IMG/VR virus record: IMGVR_UViG_3300031261_000032
Span: 1 to 40,005 of that record
Origin: a virus
Strand: one strand, 5' to 3'
DNA: 40,005 bases
Numbering within the stretch: position 1 is the stretch's first letter; each line of letters opens with the position of its first letter. Shown piece after piece: positions 29,610-36,530 of this stretch. Both the position numbers and the translations under genes were made by a program. Below the pieces are notes generated by a model. That model was given only the letters and a program-made list of their open reading frames with translations, was not told where the DNA came from and ran no database searches.

Positions 29610-30451
29610 AAGCACATTGGATCATAGAAAATTTTACAGATTCGGAGGATTACAGGGATTTAATTAAAGCAGTAAAAGATTTAGGCAAGGAATGCTTTGT
29701 AATAGATAAACGTAATCATTTTGATTTTAATCCTGCCTCATTTGTGGAAAATGAATGTGTAATAGTTCAAGGGTCAATTCAAATGGTTAAGAATATAGAA
29801 TCTAGGTTACCTAAAAATTGCTTTCCCATCAAATATTGCACCTTCAACAATTATCTTTGCTCGGTTTACTATCCTAAATTAAAAGACTTCCTATTTAATG
29901 ATAAGTATGTATTACTTCCGCTAAAAGAACTTAAAGAGAATAAGTTTGATTATTATCAGAAGTTTGGAAAAGAAGCACTTATATTTGTAAGACCGGATAG
30001 TGGAGAAAAGACATTTCAAGCCCAACTCTTAGATTTGCAGGATTTCGACAGATTTTGGACTAACTCTATAGCTTCCAGTACTTTAGATGATGATTTAGTA
30101 CTAGTTTCTACGCCTAAAGATATAATAGGTGAGTGGCGTTTTATATGTTCAAAGTATAACGATGGGGAAATCATAACTCAATCTACTTATCGATATCAAG
30201 GCAAGTTATGTTATATACCTGCTGCACCTGTTAAAGCAACTGAACTTTGTAAAAATATATTAAAGGTTCAATATTACCCAGACTCTGTTTTTTGCATAGA
30301 TATCTGCCAGGCTGGGGATAACAAGTTCTATTTATTAGAATTAACCTCCTTTTCTAGTGCTGGTCTATATGCTACCGATAAAAAGAAGATAGCAACTAGA
30401 GTAAGTGAAATAACCGAATTTGAATATGGAAGAGAAATATTCTATAGGTGA
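29606..30451 (+). CDS. ATP-grasp domain protein
   Basis: This 281-residue protein has the middle segment LIFVRPDSGEKTFQAQLLDL with GEWRFICSKYNDGEIITQST and a C-terminal FCIDICQAGDNKFYLLELTSFSSAGLY (broken across the core). This fits the ATP-binding and Mg-binding parts of ATP-grasp ligases of a type common in phages and bacteria. Such enzymes join carboxylates to amines. The substrate is unknown; peptide tagging is one possibility worth testing, given the tagged proteins around it. It overlaps the neighbours at both ends. Confidence 0.65.
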   Translation: MKAHWIIENFTDSEDYRDLIKAVKDLGKECFVIDKRNHFDFNPASFVENECVIVQGSIQMVKNIESRLPKNCFPIKYCTFNNYLCSVYYPKLKDFLFNDKYVLLPLKELKENKFDYYQKFGKEALIFVRPDSGEKTFQAQLLDLQDFDRFWTNSIASSTLDDDLVLVSTPKDIIGEWRFICSKYNDGEIITQSTYRYQGKLCYIPAAPVKATELCKNILKVQYYPDSVFCIDICQAGDNKFYLLELTSFSSAGLYATDKKKIATRVSEITEFEYGREIFYR

Positions 30452-30668
30452 TCTTGTTGAATTATTAAATTTAGGTGAAGGGGAGATCGTCTCTATAAAA
30501 AACACTTATTATCATATGAGAATGTTGAATCATGTATCTATTGGTAAACGTGATTTAGATCCGGGAGATATACTTAATGTGTGGCCTGACGAAATAGTAA
30601 AAAAGATAGTAATTCTAAGACCTGATTATAGTAACTTAGATGAAAGAAGAATTGATATTGAATTATGA
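30426..30668 (+). CDS. Tagged SH3-like small barrel protein
   Basis: About 80 residues from ATG 30426 (26-base overlap with the ATP-grasp gene). EKYSIGDLVELLNLGEGEIV begins the barrel, and a second half with DPGDILNVWPDEIV closes it. The tag is DERRIDIEL. ATGA overlap with the next gene. Confidence 0.7.
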   Translation: MEEKYSIGDLVELLNLGEGEIVSIKNTYYHMRMLNHVSIGKRDLDPGDILNVWPDEIVKKIVILRPDYSNLDERRIDIEL

Positions 30669-30913
30669 ATGATTATAAGGTAGGTGATGTGATTGAGGCT
30701 TTTTATGTAGCATCTATTTATTGTACAGGTAAAATAGTAGAATTTAAGTTTAAGGGAGTTCTCATACGTATACTAGAAGACATGAATTACAATGATATAA
30801 TATGTTATCCTAGTAATACACAGTTATTTCTCCCATTTGAAAATATCATAGGGTTTAGTCAACTTATTAGAACAGAAAACATATATGAACGAAACCTTGA
30901 CCCATATTTATAA
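30665..30913 (+). CDS. Tagged SH3-like small barrel protein
   Basis: This 82-residue protein opens MNDYKVGDVIEAFYVASIYC then TGKIVEFKFKGVLIRILE. The tag is YERNLDPYL. The DNA encoding the tag also encodes, in another frame, the first residues of the next gene. Confidence 0.72.
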   Translation: MNDYKVGDVIEAFYVASIYCTGKIVEFKFKGVLIRILEDMNYNDIICYPSNTQLFLPFENIIGFSQLIRTENIYERNLDPYL

Positions 30914-31151
30914 TATAGGTGATGAAGTTAGTGGGAATTATGCACAATTAGCTGAGTTTAAAGGATTTATAGTATCATATAAATTTTATTTCAATAAACC
31001 TTGGTATTATGTACAGCTAACTGAACGCATATTTATACACAAAGAATTACCTATAGGTTGGATCATAGCTGTTTCAGAGATGGAAATTAAGGAAGTTAAA
31101 AAATTAAGAAAAGAAAACATATATGAGCGAAACCTTGACCCATATTTATAA
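30885..31151 (+). CDS. Tagged SH3-like barrel protein with dual-coded start
   Basis: This 88-residue protein starts inside the preceding gene's tag: MNETLTHIYNIGDEVSG uses the same bases as E-R-N-L-D-P-Y-L plus stop. KGFIVSYKFYF continues the barrel. Its own end is again YERNLDPYL, which in turn overlaps the next start. There is no downstream ATG that preserves the GDEV motif, supporting this start. Confidence 0.72.
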   Translation: MNETLTHIYNIGDEVSGNYAQLAEFKGFIVSYKFYFNKPWYYVQLTERIFIHKELPIGWIIAVSEMEIKEVKKLRKENIYERNLDPYL

Positions 31152-31341
31152 TATAGGTGATGAGGTGGCATTTTATAGAGGTACTCATAGGTTTGAAGGT
31201 AGAATAATAAATAGCGCAGCATTTCATGATCATTGGTGTGTTCAATTATTGAACTCTAAATTTATGTCAGTACATAAACAATGTTGTAATAAAATTAGAA
31301 AAGAAAATCCTTTAGATAGGAAACTAGAGCTTGATTTATGA
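31123..31341 (+). CDS. Tagged SH3-like barrel protein with dual-coded start
   Basis: This 72-residue protein begins MSETLTHIYNIGDEVAFY, overlapping the upstream tag by 29 bases as in the previous gene. The body FEGRIINSAAFHDHWCVQLL completes a short barrel. It ends LDRKLELDL. ATGA overlap with the Cys-repeat gene. Confidence 0.7.
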   Translation: MSETLTHIYNIGDEVAFYRGTHRFEGRIINSAAFHDHWCVQLLNSKFMSVHKQCCNKIRKENPLDRKLELDL

Positions 31342-31895
31342 CAATAACTAAAAGAGATAATAGATGGTTTGACGAAAACAATAATAGCTGGGATAGTGAA
31401 GAAGAAGCTACTCTATACTCACCTACCCTAACCGATTGTACTAGTTGTTTTAATTGTTATAGTTGTATTGATTGTAGTAGTTGTATTGATTGTAGAGATT
31501 GTAGTAGTTGTATTGATTGTAGTAATTGTAGAGATTGTACTAGTTGTGATAGTTGTAGTGGTTGCATTGATTGTAGTGGTTGTGTTGATTGTAGAGATTG
31601 TAGTGGTTGTAGTGGTTGTATTTATTGTATATATTGTAGTGATTGTAGTGAGTGTTATGGATGTAGAGATTGTAGTAATTGTAGTAATTGTTATAGTTGT
31701 ATTGATTGTAGTAATTGTAGTGATTGTAGAGATTGTAATAATTGTAGAGATTGTAGTAGTTGTATTGATTGTAGAGATTGTAGTTATTGTAGTAGTTGTA
31801 TTGGTTGTAATGACTGGACTAATAACATGAAATATGAACCGGTAATTAGACCATTTATAGACTGTACTAACAGACTATTAGAACCAGACTTATGA
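31338..31895 (+). CDS. (Cys-x-x)n repeat protein, about 41 repeats (longest)
   Basis: This 185-residue member is the longest copy. Head MTITKRDNRWFDENNNSW (Phe replaces Tyr), then about 41 triplets with internal higher-order repeats such as C-R-D-C-S-S-C-I-D. Spacer TNNMKYEPVIRPFIDC and tag TNRLLEPDL. The long, imperfectly repeated tract suggests growth by duplication of several triplets at a time. Confidence 0.86.
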   Translation: MTITKRDNRWFDENNNSWDSEEEATLYSPTLTDCTSCFNCYSCIDCSSCIDCRDCSSCIDCSNCRDCTSCDSCSGCIDCSGCVDCRDCSGCSGCIYCIYCSDCSECYGCRDCSNCSNCYSCIDCSNCSDCRDCNNCRDCSSCIDCRDCSYCSSCIGCNDWTNNMKYEPVIRPFIDCTNRLLEPDL

Positions 31896-32134
31896 CACAA
31901 AAGGAATATAAAGTAGGAGATGTGGTTGATTTTGAGGTTAGTAATTTGAAAGGAATAGGAACTATAACACCATATAATGGAGACATAATGTATGCTGTAA
32001 TTATAGAGGAATTTCCCGGTATACCTAGTAGAACTAAATGGCATATATTTCCTGATGAAATAACAGGTATACATGTTGAACCTAGAATAGAATTTGACAT
32101 CACAAAAGATAGAAGATTAGAGTTAGAACTATGA
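31892..32134 (+). CDS. Tagged SH3-like small barrel protein
   Basis: This 80-residue protein opens MTQKEYKVGDVVDFEVSNLK, then GIGTITPYNGDIMYAVII and a final strand near WHIFPDEITGIHV. The tag is KDRRLELEL. Four-base overlaps at both ends. Confidence 0.72.
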   Translation: MTQKEYKVGDVVDFEVSNLKGIGTITPYNGDIMYAVIIEEFPGIPSRTKWHIFPDEITGIHVEPRIEFDITKDRRLELEL

Positions 32135-32385
32135 ATGAATTTGAAGAAGGAATGAAAGTTATAGTTACTTTTTATAGCGGTAATAAAGCTGTAGGAATAA
32201 TAATATGGTATGCTGATGATACTTCCTATGAAGTTGAAGTCTTGCATTATACAGAAATTAATGATAAAGAGAAAACGGTGGAGACATTTCCAAATCCTTA
32301 TAGTAACATTAACTTCATAAATACCGAAGCAATACCAAGTAGAACAGAGAATCCTTTTGATAGAAAATTGGAACCAGATCTATGA
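32131..32385 (+). CDS. Tagged SH3-like small barrel protein
   Basis: This 84-residue protein, MNEFEEGMKVIVTFYSGNKA then VGIIIWYADDTSYEVEVL, is closely similar in layout to the 9027 and 33797 genes. It ends NPFDRKLEPDL. Confidence 0.72.
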   Translation: MNEFEEGMKVIVTFYSGNKAVGIIIWYADDTSYEVEVLHYTEINDKEKTVETFPNPYSNINFINTEAIPSRTENPFDRKLEPDL

Positions 32386-32633
32386 GTGAATATAAAGTAG
32401 GAGATGTTGTAGTTTATTGGTCTATTAGTTCTAACTCAGAGGCAGTTGCTAAGATAGTCGAAACCGATTGGACTAGTTTTAATTATTTAAGGGTAATTAT
32501 AATAAAACATGATCATCTTAGTGCAGGTACATCAATTTATTTAACAGAGAGTGAAATAATAAGATTGGACGGTCCCATTATAAAACACTGTTTTGATATT
32601 ATGTTAGATAGAAGATTAGATTTGGAACTATAA
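32382..32633 (+). CDS. Tagged SH3-like small barrel protein, last of the run
   Basis: This 83-residue protein begins MSEYKVGDVVVYWSISSNSE, then AVAKIVETDW. It ends LDRRLDLEL with TAA. It is the last gene of a run of ATGA-linked genes (29178-32633), and a G-free C-rich tract follows. Confidence 0.72.
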   Translation: MSEYKVGDVVVYWSISSNSEAVAKIVETDWTSFNYLRVIIIKHDHLSAGTSIYLTESEIIRLDGPIIKHCFDIMLDRRLDLEL

Positions 32634-32640
32634 GTAACTG

Positions 32641-32726
32641 TTTTACCTTATATACCACATTCTCTACTCCAATCTACCACTCTCTCCCCATAATCCTCCC
32701 CATCACTCACAATTTCAACTACTTAC
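32641..32726 (+). terminator. Possible Rho-utilisation (rut) tract
   Basis: These 86 bases contain no G at all and many C (CTCTCCCCATAATCCTCCCC and similar). They directly follow the end of a long gene run, in an otherwise AT-rich, G-containing strand. An unstructured C-rich, G-poor RNA is the hallmark of Rho loading sites. There is no intrinsic hairpin here. The downstream stretch to 32765 contains TATATAAT, a possible promoter -10. Confidence 0.5.
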
Positions 32727-32765
32727 GAAACTTGTATTAACTCTATATAATAACTTTCCAACTAT

Positions 32766-33032
32766 ATGAATCCTAAAGTAGAACTAATAAAAATAAACAA
32801 AATCCCAATTAGTATAGGTGTGGATAAATACGTATTCCCTATTAAAAATAGTATAGTACATCATAACCAAGACTCACTACTAGGCTCTACTATAGTATCA
32901 GATCCAGGTTATAGTGTATTAGGATTTCGCCGTGACCCTAAAGCTCTATCCAACCATAATCTAGCCTTTGAACTAGCAGAACTAGCCTGGAAAATACAAG
33001 AATTTGATCTTATATATGAAAACACTAGCTAA
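32766..33032 (+). CDS. Unknown protein, 88 residues
   Basis: Beta-rich N-terminus (VELIKINKIPISIGVDKYVF) then a helix. First gene after the G-free tract, so it may start a new transcript. No motif and no tag. It overlaps the next gene by 17 bases. Confidence 0.65.
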   Translation: MNPKVELIKINKIPISIGVDKYVFPIKNSIVHHNQDSLLGSTIVSDPGYSVLGFRRDPKALSNHNLAFELAELAWKIQEFDLIYENTS

Positions 33033-33249
33033 CTACCTCAATGACCCGGATAATGACTTAACTGTTGAACTTGATGCTGAATTATTAAAGAAGATTCAAC
33101 TAGATACTCTTTATAGTCTATTAATTAAGAGTACTGAAGCCTTAAATCTGCCTGCTATCTCTAAGGAGCATACTGATATAATGGTAATTCATTTAATCCT
33201 TAATGAAATAGAACTTTTGAAATATGGATTCAACATTAAAGAAGTGTAA
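33016..33249 (+). CDS. Small acidic helical protein, unknown
   Basis: About 77 residues from ATG 33016 (an upstream TTG at 33004 is less likely). Rich in Leu, Asp and Glu, mostly helical. No recognised motif. Confidence 0.6.
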   Translation: MKTLANYLNDPDNDLTVELDAELLKKIQLDTLYSLLIKSTEALNLPAISKEHTDIMVIHLILNEIELLKYGFNIKEV

Positions 33250-33272
33250 GAAACTAATAACCTGGGCTGAGC

Positions 33273-33473
33273 ATGAAATTAAAGATTGAATACTTGAAAC
33301 TACTATATAAAAGAGTACTTAACTGTATATACTATGCTTGTTTGACTGACCAATACTTAAGTTGTATAGTACTAATTATAGTTTATCCTATATCTCTTAT
33401 TATAGTGAATCTATATAACAAAGTTGTAATTAAAGATAGTAAACCTAATTGTTGGAATGATTTTTTCTTCTAA
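33273..33473 (+). CDS. Small membrane protein
   Basis: This 66-residue protein has one hydrophobic helix (YLSCIVLIIVYPISLIIVNL, about residues 28-47) and a basic N-terminus. It is probably an inner-membrane protein of unknown role. It ends three bases before a Cys-repeat gene. Confidence 0.6.
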   Translation: MKLKIEYLKLLYKRVLNCIYYACLTDQYLSCIVLIIVYPISLIIVNLYNKVVIKDSKPNCWNDFFF

Positions 33474-33476
33474 GAT

Positions 33477-33800
33477 ATGACAATAACAAAAAGAGCTGAT
33501 AGATGGTATGACGAACGAGGTAATAGTTGGTTATCAGAAGAATTAGCTACTTTATACTCACCTACCTTAACTAATTGTAGTTATTGTGATGATTGTAGTA
33601 ATTGTAGAAATTGTAGTAGTTGTAGTAATTGTAGTAGTTGTAGAGATTGTATTAGTTGTTATGATTGTAACGATTGTAAATATGTCTGTTGCCTGACAGA
33701 CAGAACAAGATTTACTGCTCAATTCGAACCTGCTACAGAAGATACTATAATAAGACCTGAACTTGACATTAATAATAGAAGACTTGAAATTGAACTATGA
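33477..33800 (+). CDS. (Cys-x-x)n repeat protein, about 11 repeats (shortest)
   Basis: This 107-residue member has head MTITKRADRWYDERGNSW and about 11 triplets, then KYVCCLTDRTRFTAQFEP and the ending EDTIIRPELDINNRRLEIEL. The last 20 residues are identical to those of the 35117 copy. ATGA overlap with the next gene. Confidence 0.85.
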   Translation: MTITKRADRWYDERGNSWLSEELATLYSPTLTNCSYCDDCSNCRNCSSCSNCSSCRDCISCYDCNDCKYVCCLTDRTRFTAQFEPATEDTIIRPELDINNRRLEIEL

Positions 33801-34063
33801 ATGAATTTAATATAGGTGACATTATTTCTGTAACATTTACTTTTTCTGGTAATCAAGCTATTGGTGTTGTAATTGACGATGATAATTTTATGATCACGTC
33901 TTATACTAAAGTACTTAAACCAGACTATGTAGTTAAAGGTTTATCAGACCGTGAACCTCTTTATGGATGTAATATAAGGAATATTCAACTAGTATCACGG
34001 AGTATTAGACAAGAAGTTAGACAAGAAGACCCATTTTCCCGTAACCTAGACCCATATCTATGA
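33797..34063 (+). CDS. Tagged SH3-like small barrel protein
   Basis: This 88-residue protein opens MNEFNIGDIISVTFTFSGNQ then AIGVVIDDDNFMITSY, parallel to the 32131 gene. It ends FSRNLDPYL. ATGA overlap with the next gene. Confidence 0.72.
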   Translation: MNEFNIGDIISVTFTFSGNQAIGVVIDDDNFMITSYTKVLKPDYVVKGLSDREPLYGCNIRNIQLVSRSIRQEVRQEDPFSRNLDPYL

Positions 34064-34509
34064 ATGAAGAATACCTTAAACTAGTTAAAGAACTGCAAAC
34101 TACAGTAAAAATTGAATTGGACAAAGCTCCACTAAAAGATAATTACTCCCCAAACTATCCTGAAGCATCTGTTAATACCTTGGCAGTTAATATAGGTATT
34201 ATTATAGATGATAGATTTAGTGTTAATGACTTATCCAATACTAACACTATAAACCCTCCTATTAAGCTCTATTGGCTCCAGGTCACGTCCTATAATGATT
34301 TTGAAGTCTTCCTGTCTACTAGAGGTATTCCAGCCTATATCTCATTTGACGGTGATCTAGGCCCTAAAGTAAAGGATGGTGAGGATTGCGCCAAACTACT
34401 TGTAAAGGTATGTAAGGCCAATAAGTTGAAAGAACTACCTCAATACGAATGTCACTCCCCTACCCTCTCTAAGAAACAGAAGATAGAAGAGATACTATTA
34501 AACTATTGA
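34060..34509 (+). CDS. Receiver-like (cREC-type) domain protein
   Basis: This 149-residue protein ends with LYWLQVTSYNDFEVFLSTRG, then PAYISFDGDLGPKVKDGEDC and a helix. This strand-helix-strand pattern ending (S)F-D-x-D-L-G resembles the cyclic-phosphate-processing receiver family, where the paired Asp bind metal. That family is linked to RNA or nucleotide phosphate repair; here it neighbours tRNAs. No tag. Family call by eye only. Confidence 0.5.
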   Translation: MNEEYLKLVKELQTTVKIELDKAPLKDNYSPNYPEASVNTLAVNIGIIIDDRFSVNDLSNTNTINPPIKLYWLQVTSYNDFEVFLSTRGIPAYISFDGDLGPKVKDGEDCAKLLVKVCKANKLKELPQYECHSPTLSKKQKIEEILLNY

Positions 34510-34512
34510 TTA

Positions 34513-34812
34513 ATGAGAACAGAGCTTGAATGTAATAAGAGAGACTTGGAGGATCATCTATTATCAGAAGCTATTGAAAGCTTTAGTAATATTCTCTCTA
34601 ATAATGGTTGTAATGATCTTTATATACCGAATACTGAGGAAGCTAGGCTACTTTGGGATGAATATCAAGCTTGGAACCTCAAAACTCCTTTAACCGAGCT
34701 TAAAGGACATGTAGATTACTGGCCACCCTACGTCGATTCCAAGAATAGGTTAGTAGTATATGATTCTTTATTCATATACTTATTGCGAAAACGTACAGGT
34801 TTGCTAGATTAG
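34513..34812 (+). CDS. Unknown protein, 99 residues
   Basis: Helical N-terminus (ELECNKRDLEDHLLSEAIES) followed by Trp/Pro-containing segment HVDYWPPYVDSKNRLVVYDS. No motif recognised. Ends in TAG eight bases before tRNA-Leu(TAA). Confidence 0.65.
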   Translation: MRTELECNKRDLEDHLLSEAIESFSNILSNNGCNDLYIPNTEEARLLWDEYQAWNLKTPLTELKGHVDYWPPYVDSKNRLVVYDSLFIYLLRKRTGLLD

Positions 34813-34819
34813 ACTTTAT

Positions 34820-34908
34820 GCCTATGTGGTGGAATTGCTAGACACCCGGGAATTAAGATCCCGTGACCTTCAAAAGTCGTGCAGGTTGAAGTCCTGCCAT
34901 GGGCACCA
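34820..34908 (+). tRNA. tRNA-Leu(TAA)
   Basis: Acceptor GCCTATG/CATGGGC, anticodon stem CGGGA/TCCCG with loop ATTAAGA, long variable arm (GAC..GTC), T-stem GCAGG/CCTGC with loop TTGAAGT, encoded ACCA. Confidence 0.9.
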
Positions 34909-34922
34909 ATTTAAATAACATT

Positions 34923-35120
34923 ATGGCTCAATTAATAATAAAGAATATTACCATGAATCAAGCCAAAGTATTAGCTAGTTACTACCAAAGACAAGGGGAA
35001 CAACACGCTGAAGTATGGTTTGAAGACAGAAACGAAGAAACACCAATAGTAGATGTATCAAAATGTCCTTGGTTAATAGTAGATGAAAAAGAAGAAACTG
35101 TAACTATTATTTGTAAATGA
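34923..35120 (+). CDS. Small unknown protein, 65 residues
   Basis: Start 34923 is used because the longer frame begins inside tRNA-Leu. Alpha/beta pattern (AQLIIKNITMNQAKVLASYY, then VWFEDRNEE and strands). Overlaps the Cys-repeat gene by ATGA. No tag. Confidence 0.62.
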   Translation: MAQLIIKNITMNQAKVLASYYQRQGEQHAEVWFEDRNEETPIVDVSKCPWLIVDEKEETVTIICK

Positions 35121-35449
35121 AACTAACAAAACGAGAAAATGATAGATTCTATGATGAAAACAATAATAGTTGGATAACAGAACAACTAGCTACTGTATAT
35201 TCACCTACGCTGATTAATTGTAGATATTGTAGTGATTGTAGTAATTGTAGTAATTGTAGTAGTTGTATTAGTTGTTATATATGTGTTAATTGTAGTAATT
35301 GTAGTGAGTGTTATAGATGTAGAGATTGTATTAGTTTGTATAGACATTACAACGAAGAAAAATTAAAACCTCAGAAGTATGACACTGAAGATACTATAAT
35401 AAGACCTGAACTTGACATTAATAATAGAAGACTTGAAATTGAACTATGA
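35117..35449 (+). CDS. (Cys-x-x)n repeat protein, about 12 repeats
   Basis: This 110-residue member has head MKLTKRENDRFYDENNNSW (Phe for Trp in the usual RWYDE) and about 12 triplets, spacer SLYRHYNEEKLKPQKYD, then the ending shared with the 33477 copy and tag NNRRLEIEL. Overlaps the AAA+ gene by ATGA. Confidence 0.85.
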   Translation: MKLTKRENDRFYDENNNSWITEQLATVYSPTLINCRYCSDCSNCSNCSSCISCYICVNCSNCSECYRCRDCISLYRHYNEEKLKPQKYDTEDTIIRPELDINNRRLEIEL

Positions 35450-36426
35450 CCACCAATAATTTAGAAGAATTTGGTACTAAACTACCAGAACATACAGCTA
35501 AATCTAATCAGATTATGATACCTGATGCTATCCTTTATGCTGCACCAGAAGAAATCAATGTAGCTAATGGATCAGCTCAAACTCCTACTCAATGGACGGA
35601 GCCAGTTTCAGGAATGTTTTTATCCACACCTGAAACAATTAAGAAGTTACCGTCTAATGTATATAAGTATGTAGCTTATTCAGATAATAAATGGGGTTTT
35701 CTGAAAGTTAATATCAATGTTGACGAACTACTATTACTACCTGATAGTACTTCAGATCTAGTACTTCAAGAGATTCAAACCTTTCTAGACAATGCGGAAA
35801 CCTTTAAATACTATGATGTATTGCATAGAAGAGGGTTCTTATTCTATGGTCCAGCAGGTTCAGGCAAGACTTGCTTAGTACAACAAATCATTAAGAAGGT
35901 GATTGACCAGAATGGAGTGATTTTGCTTTGTGATAACCCACAAGCTATCGAACTAGGTTTAAGAGACCTTAGAGCAGTTGAGCCAGATAGATTCATAGTT
36001 TGTCTATTCGAAGATATTGATGCCTTGATTCAGAGATATGGAGAGAAGGAGATTCTTGCTATATTAGATGGTGAAAGTCAAATCAACAAAGTCTTGAATA
36101 TAGGAACAACTAATTACCCTGAAGTATTGGATAGGAGAATCATTAGACCTCGTAGATTTGATATGGTGATTAAGATTGACTGGCCTAGTGAAGCAGTTAG
36201 ACGACATTATTTTAAGAATAAGCTTAAGATTGATGACAAAGAACTGGGTAAGTGGGTTAACGCCACGGATAAGTTCTCCTTCGCTGCTTGTGCTGAGTTG
36301 ATGATTAGTGTTAAATGTCTGGGTAAGGATTTTGAGAAAGCAGTGGAACATTTACGTGAATTAATGAAACATAAACCAGATAGCCGGGATTTTAACAGCC
36401 CTGCAGACTTTAATATAGGACATTAG
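35446..36426 (+). CDS. AAA+ ATPase (BCS1/FtsH-like core)
   Basis: This 326-residue protein has Walker A GPAGSGKT (residues 135-142), a Walker B of form IVCLFEDID (Glu189-Asp190), sensor-type IGTTNYPEVLD, and an arginine-rich second region DRRIIRPRRFDMVIKI, as in classic AAA ATPases. The N-terminal 110 residues are unrelated to a protease or known adaptor. Likely a remodelling ATPase. Its place directly after a Cys-repeat gene makes a link to handling these small proteins possible, but unproven. Confidence 0.8.
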   Translation: MTTNNLEEFGTKLPEHTAKSNQIMIPDAILYAAPEEINVANGSAQTPTQWTEPVSGMFLSTPETIKKLPSNVYKYVAYSDNKWGFLKVNINVDELLLLPDSTSDLVLQEIQTFLDNAETFKYYDVLHRRGFLFYGPAGSGKTCLVQQIIKKVIDQNGVILLCDNPQAIELGLRDLRAVEPDRFIVCLFEDIDALIQRYGEKEILAILDGESQINKVLNIGTTNYPEVLDRRIIRPRRFDMVIKIDWPSEAVRRHYFKNKLKIDDKELGKWVNATDKFSFAACAELMISVKCLGKDFEKAVEHLRELMKHKPDSRDFNSPADFNIGH

Positions 36427-36433
36427 TTTTAAA

Positions 36434-36522
36434 GGATAGTTAACTAGTAAAGTTACTAGAACAGTTTACTAAACTGATTGCTCCTTAACTGGAGTGGGGA
36501 GCATTACCTCAGCTATCCTCCA
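36434..36522 (+). tRNA. tRNA-Ser-like (apparent anticodon ACT)
   Basis: Acceptor GGATAGT/GCTATCC, anticodon hairpin ACAGT/ACTGA with loop TTACTAA (ACT at 34-36, A in the wobble position), long variable arm with GCTCC/GGAGT, T-stem TGGGG/CCTCA with unusual loop AGCATTA, encoded TCCA. The long variable arm supports Ser. Confidence 0.7.
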
Positions 36523-36530
36523 ATTTACTT

